A stretch of 45,666 bases of DNA from BS150m-G50 sp964517435 (GTDB taxonomy: Bacteria > CAIWAD01 > BS150m-G50): positions 1-45,666 of the forward strand of contig CAZFEC010000023.1 in assembly GCA_964517435.1 (NCBI GenBank), given 5' to 3'. Numbering within the stretch: the first letter of the stretch is position 1; every line of letters starts with the position of its first letter. A program made the position numbers and the translations under genes. The notes beneath the pieces were generated by a model. That model worked only from the letters and a program-made list of their open reading frames with translations, had not been told where the DNA came from and did no database searches. This document shows positions 42,401-45,666 of this stretch, one piece after another.

Positions 42401-45400
42401 CAATACCGGATCGGCCTGGTCGACGAGCGTACGGGCGAAGTCATCGGTCAGGTTGTTGGCCGCATCCCGCACGAAGGGCGAAGTGTTGAGATCATAGTTG
42501 AATACAGGTTCCTGTCCGATGTCGTCATCCACACCGGTCATGCATTGGTTACCTTCCACCTGGAAGCGGATGACGGAATTGGTGATGACGCTGGCGCTGT
42601 AAATCCCCAGATCCAGATCGCCGCCGTCGATCGGCCAGTCGGCCACCTGATAGCTGAAACCGGCGAGGTACTCGGTGAAGCTGAGGTCGACCCGGTCAAC
42701 CGCGCCGTTGACATTGGAATCGAAGTAGTAGCCCTCGAAGCAGAACGGCGGCGCCATATCGTTGATAGTATGCCAGCCGGTATCGTCTGCGATGTTGGGC
42801 GGATCAACCGTGTCGGTAATGTGCGCGTCATCTTCGAAGTAGGCGATCTCGGGATCGCCGTTGATGTCGCAACCGGTTTCCAGCACGTCGGAGTCGACCG
42901 TAAAGGTCACCTGGCTGCCGTTCGCGTCAGCGGCGACGAGATCCAGATTCAGGTCGGCGTTGTTATCGAGCTCCCAGCAGTCGTCGCGGCTGGGGAAAGT
43001 GCAATTGAAGATGATGTTCTCGGTCCAGTTCACCACGACGGTTTCGACGGTACCGTTAACATCGTTGTCAAAGAACGCGACGTCGTCGATCATAACCGGA
43101 GCCGCCCGGTCAGTGAGCTCCCAGCAACCGGAGGCCATGCAGTTTATCCGCTCGTCTGTGACGTTGCAGTCGTTGTTGGTGTAGCAGACGTTCGGTTCAG
43201 CGCCGCCGTTGACACCGGTTTCGTTCTCATCGCCTTCTATGAGGAACCACAGGGTGCTGTCGTCGAGATCCCAGTCTACAATGGTGAAGCCCATGGGGTT
43301 GGGATCGAAACTCCAATCCTCCTCAAGGAAATCGAAATAGAACAGGTCTTCCGTGAATTCGATTTCAACGAGATCGATCGAACCGTCGACTTCGACTTCA
43401 TCGTAATACTGAAACTCGTAGCATAGCGGCGCCGCCATGTCGTCCACGTTGCGCGATCCGCTGCTGGGTGCCTCGTTAAGGTATTCGGCCGTATCGGTGA
43501 TGTGACCCTCGAGGTTGTTGTAGCTGATCTCCGGTTCACCGATGCCGTTGCAGCCGGTTTCCAGCTCGTCGGCGTTGACGGTGAAAGTCACTTGATCGCC
43601 GTCGGCAATGGCGGAAACGATCTCCAGGTTCAGGTCGTCGTTGTCGTCGAACTCCCAGCAGGCGTCACGGGTATTGAAAACACAGTCGAAGATGAGGTTC
43701 TCCGTCCAGTTGGTCACGATGGTTTCAACCGTGCCGTCAACATTGTTGTCGTAGAAGGCAACGTTGTCCAGCAGGATCGGACCCGCCCGGTCGACGATAT
43801 CCCAGCAACCGGAATCCATGCAGTTATCCTGCCAGTCCTTGACGTTGCAGGCGTTGTCAGTGTAGCAGATGTCCGGCTCATCGCCACCGTCGACACCGGT
43901 TACATCCGCGAGGCTTGCAACTTCGAACTCCAGGATGTAGTCGGTCAGATCCCAGCTGGTGATGACGAAGCTCAGGGGATTGGGATCGAAATTCCAGTCG
44001 GCCGCGCTGTAAGAGAAGTCCACCAGGTGCTCGGAGAACTCGATATGGACGAGGTCGATCGTACCGTCTTCGTCCGGATCCTCGTACCGGATGTAGTCCT
44101 CAAAGGCGCAGGGAACGGAGGGGGCGCGGTCAGACAGACCGGTGGAGATCTGTATCAGCACATTACCCTTACCGTCGCTCAGGTCGTTGACCGTATTCAG
44201 GTAGAGAACACTGGGCTCGTCACCGAGCGGATCGTCGGTACCGGTTTTACAGGGATCACCGAGGGCAAAACCCTGCAGCGTACTGCCGGTTATTTCGATA
44301 TCGGTGATGTCTCCGAGATTGAGGTCGCCGGGGGTGATCACATCCCAGTCATTTTCATTGAAGATGTAGTCGATATCCTCGGTGAAATCCATCACGAAGT
44401 TGTCAATCTGACCATTAGGAGACGGGATGTTGTCGTAGTAGTAAGCGGTCAGCTTGTACGGCGGAGCCATGTCGACCAGAACCATGGTCTGATCGACGGC
44501 CGGGTTCGCTACATGATCCCAGACGTAACCGGTACCACTGTCGTCAAACGTTAAAACCGGCTCGATACCATCGTTTACACCGGTCATATCGGTAACACAG
44601 ACCACCGGGAAGGTAACCTCAGTGTTTGAGGACTGGGCTGGAATATCCATCGGATCTAATACCATGCCCAGATCACCTGGCGTCAGAGACCAGTTGTCGC
44701 CGAGGGCATACCCGAAGGCGACACACTCGGTATAGGTTACCAATACATAGTCGATATCGCCGTTGGGATACGGGTCATCGGTATCGAAGTACTCGTACAT
44801 GTAAGCCAGCGGTGCGGCGACGTCAAGGACGCTGACACCGGCGAAGGCCGGCAGCTCGTTTCCGGCCGCGTCGGCGATGGAACCGACATCAGCCAGGTAG
44901 GTGAGTGTCGGCTCGGTATCGGCAATACTGCAGATACCGGTGACATTGGCATTGGCTGTACAATCGATTGTCAGAACGGTCCCGTTGCAACTGAAGGGAC
45001 CCGTCAGCATGAAGCCGGGCAGGTCGTTCTCATCGTAGCCCCAGTCAGCCAGTACGGTATTGCAGATGACATCCTCGGTGAAGGTCGCGGTTACCTCGTC
45101 GATGGTACCGTCGCCGTCGGTGTCGAAATATGCAATCGGTTCGTCATAACTGTTGGAGTCGGTCAGCTGCGGCGGTGCCGCGTCTTCCAACGGATAATCA
45201 ATGAAGGCGGCGCAGGGAATCGACATAATGTCGTTGACATCGCCGGGCGCATAGGAAACCATCGCATTGGCATAATAGGTTAGATCGTTGGTGCCTTCAG
45301 GGCTGAGACCCAGCTCAATGGAGTTATGAAAATCACCCCAATCACCGTAGGTATCCAGGCTGAGGGTACTGGATTCAGCCGTGGCGATGTTGTCGACATC

Positions 45401-45666
45401 AAAAGCAGCGGCAATGCTTGCGGTTACCTGCTCCGAGTAGACGATGGCGACTTCATTGACCGTACCGTCGCTGTTGGTATCGCGGTATTCACCGTAGATG
45501 TGCACCGGCGGCGCGTTGTCGATGATGTCCTCGAACGGATCGCCCTGGCCGACATTCTGCTCGAAAGCGTTGCCGTTCAGATCGTGGACCAGATCGAGAT
45601 TGTGAACATACACCGTCGGAACCAGCGACTGCTGAACACCGAGGTTGTTGGTACCGGTACCTTCAT
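39431..45666 (-). CDS. Giant secreted repeat protein with Fn3, PHLxxG module and sorting domain (5' end outside the window)
   Basis: At least 2077 residues; the frame is open to the window edge, so the N-terminus is missing. From the N-terminal side it has about nine repeats of roughly 105 residues. Each starts DxAPPxxxxxYYDxDxNGxIDxVxVxFTE (a possible calcium site) and ends near a TGxxDGxEPxxxY block. Two consecutive composite units of about 217 residues (encoded about 43440-44100 and 42750-43440) share ...NCMxSGCWE...NWTENIIF...CWEFDNN... . Further domains follow, including an Ig-like region, an Fn3 (PPMAVSDFTIEAVGLNALLTWSEV), a domain with DWNYIGMPI, a PHLVWGNVF module, and a terminal NYPNPFNPTTVIPFD, IYNMLGKKVATVL, ASGVYFVQM, KLMKVK sorting tail. 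Adhesin or surface-layer-like function is inferred. Confidence 0.85.
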   Translation of the reverse strand, partial: EGTGTNNLGVQQSLVPTVYVHNLDLVHDLNGNAFEQNVGQGDPFEDIIDNAPPVHIYGEYRDTNSDGTVNEVAIVYSEQVTASIAAAFDVDNIATAESSTLSLDTYGDWGDFHNSIELGLSPEGTNDLTYYANAMVSYAPGDVNDIMSIPCAAFIDYPLEDAAPPQLTDSNSYDEPIAYFDTDGDGTIDEVTATFTEDVICNTVLADWGYDENDLPGFMLTGPFSCNGTVLTIDCTANANVTGICSIADTEPTLTYLADVGSIADAAGNELPAFAGVSVLDVAAPLAYMYEYFDTDDPYPNGDIDYVLVTYTECVAFGYALGDNWSLTPGDLGMVLDPMDIPAQSSNTEVTFPVVCVTDMTGVNDGIEPVLTFDDSGTGYVWDHVANPAVDQTMVLVDMAPPYKLTAYYYDNIPSPNGQIDNFVMDFTEDIDYIFNENDWDVITPGDLNLGDITDIEITGSTLQGFALGDPCKTGTDDPLGDEPSVLYLNTVNDLSDGKGNVLIQISTGLSDRAPSVPCAFEDYIRYEDPDEDGTIDLVHIEFSEHLVDFSYSAADWNFDPNPLSFVITSWDLTDYILEFEVASLADVTGVDGGDEPDICYTDNACNVKDWQDNCMDSGCWDIVDRAGPILLDNVAFYDNNVDGTVETIVTNWTENLIFDCVFNTRDACWEFDDNDDLNLEIVSAIADGDQVTFTVNADELETGCNGIGEPEISYNNLEGHITDTAEYLNEAPSSGSRNVDDMAAPLCYEFQYYDEVEVDGSIDLVEIEFTEDLFYFDFLEEDWSFDPNPMGFTIVDWDLDDSTLWFLIEGDENETGVNGGAEPNVCYTNNDCNVTDERINCMASGCWELTDRAAPVMIDDVAFFDNDVNGTVETVVVNWTENIIFNCTFPSRDDCWELDNNADLNLDLVAADANGSQVTFTVDSDVLETGCDINGDPEIAYFEDDAHITDTVDPPNIADDTGWHTINDMAPPFCFEGYYFDSNVNGAVDRVDLSFTEYLAGFSYQVADWPIDGGDLDLGIYSASVITNSVIRFQVEGNQCMTGVDDDIGQEPVFNYDLNTSPFVRDAANNLTDDFARTLVDQADPVLKDCDGNPIAYVDQSHNGVVDHIFLRYSEQVYSTVVSGVWSVYIPLIDYYPNPTTVSGSGSTELDLTGFSVPAFLTHFDGAEIDLMSATAVRDADFNFAPTFNNEPMADEALPVAYIVTPESDPIYLGETQYLELVFSELVVQDGSSDPVVAYSTTGDVQHEVACSTGPEWVAYFYPQFPNIVQSQYGVYADETITFGETGDAWISVDGAMDEDGNPMAVCPPYPDEYTFYIDARAAILVTTNSLGELEAGVPFSVHVEAMDAGATILDEFYGEFIEFSTNLDHDQVIMPAGAVPLNGGVGDFTITVMDETDNFCLYVREEGGRIDNIGHGEGPYVVVAPTIDAPDGGVVEDSPEDQGNYIDLYCEFSDNDPASPFYDPDLVGYNYVNEYRWYKDTGEYLVLIAQTPQDDNVDMVYERYNTQGDITEYDYYVAAWSFGNNSGPITTGFNDAVEAFHGKQAAGHAPGVFYALGHPDALVGDIIRVTVGDYPASTDREDDYSSPLVAIGSARPYDNIPPMAVSDFTIEAVGLNALLTWSEVIEGINGSLEVNPVSYNIYRGTTVNEIEELIANVAELSLEDLEVIGDPALNYFYQIAAADWDNESERSVILGEFDYALNSAEGTDWNYIGMPIMVDYTDAEGLVTNIAGTDGAADWVASEQGWDTWAPTRSNFDLNAGHAYLVNYPGDETVHTFTGEAVLDVNFELVVTTTTDWNDLAVPLTETGITSLGDLVDAIECANAAALFNTAAQSWYVYYEGFPEEWNRPLTVGDALLVNATAECTWPIAGLGRGNGTIFVEDEATDAPHLVWGNVFSPNEGTISATAYVLGRESDVLTTADFAVQVSDGFWAVQVGDFTHPWRSGEVVRIEFRDDSGFGANCDVTLGWNVADNGGNLVMEELPTVWALHQNYPNPFNPTTVIPFDLVDRTNVEITIYNMLGKKVATVLNENLPAGHHEITWNGRNAYGSDVASGVYFVQMQAADFVSTNKLMKVK

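Noticed and set aside
35900..45600. Direct repeats considered as a CRISPR array
   Set aside because: The repeats are long, coding and in frame, with no short regular repeat-spacer pattern and no cas gene nearby.

Overview
This window looks like a metagenome-assembled bacterial scaffold from the FCB (Fibrobacterota-Chlorobiota-Bacteroidota) superphylum or an allied uncultured phylum. Three things point there. Many secreted proteins carry a C-terminal tail of the NYPNPFNPTT / YNxxGxxV / SGxYxxxL type, known from type IX-like sorted proteins. MurC has Bacteroidota-like motifs (FQPHTFTRTRDF, PAREAPLPG). Large repeat-built surface proteins are abundant. I cannot name the phylum or species. The three runs of 100 N are scaffold gaps, and their flanks carry exact 55-bp repeats that look like an assembly-graph k-mer signature.

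Layout. Positions 1-1894 (+): a class II aldolase-like protein, a small lipoprotein and a two-helix membrane protein. 1854-9372 (-): a parvulin-type PPIase lipoprotein and two large secreted beta-helix proteins in visibly AT-richer DNA. 9645-16276 (-): a long co-directional run of a DUF151/UVR nuclease-like protein, a histidine-kinase-like protein without ATP-binding boxes, a DUF1844 protein, a YgbA-type cysteine-rich protein, a degenerate adenylate-forming (ANL) protein overlapping an EF-G paralogue, and a HIT hydrolase. 16617-21237 (+): murC-dapF (overlapping stop and start), then a TPR/EF-hand lipoprotein and an outer-membrane barrel protein, closed by a terminator.

21292-25901 (-): a multidomain secreted metallophosphoesterase and an unrecognised exported protein. 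26269-34224 (-): a tight array of secreted beta-propeller, recN, dnaE and dtd, with junctions of +1, 0 and -1 nt. 34225-35113: non-coding, with hairpins, a false-looking gap, a 28-bp inverted repeat and a terminator. 35114-45666 (-): three secreted proteins, two of them repeat-built; the last runs off the window.

Housekeeping functions (MurC, DapF, DnaE, RecN, Dtd, HIT, EF-G paralogue) are interleaved with a large exported surface-protein repertoire. The most informative observations are: (1) gaps 2 and 3 lie inside one repeat gene, and their contents (189 and 146 bp) can be predicted from resolved copies so that a single reading frame is restored; (2) a shared PHLxxG-type module in three neighbouring secreted proteins; (3) a catalytically degenerate ANL protein coupled to an EF-G paralogue; (4) a kinase-less histidine-kinase-like protein behind an apparently leaderless DUF151 gene; (5) a covarying hairpin found in two distant 5' regions. 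I saw no CRISPR array, tRNA, rRNA, transposase or phage gene. I did not find a clear-cut new defence or metabolic system.
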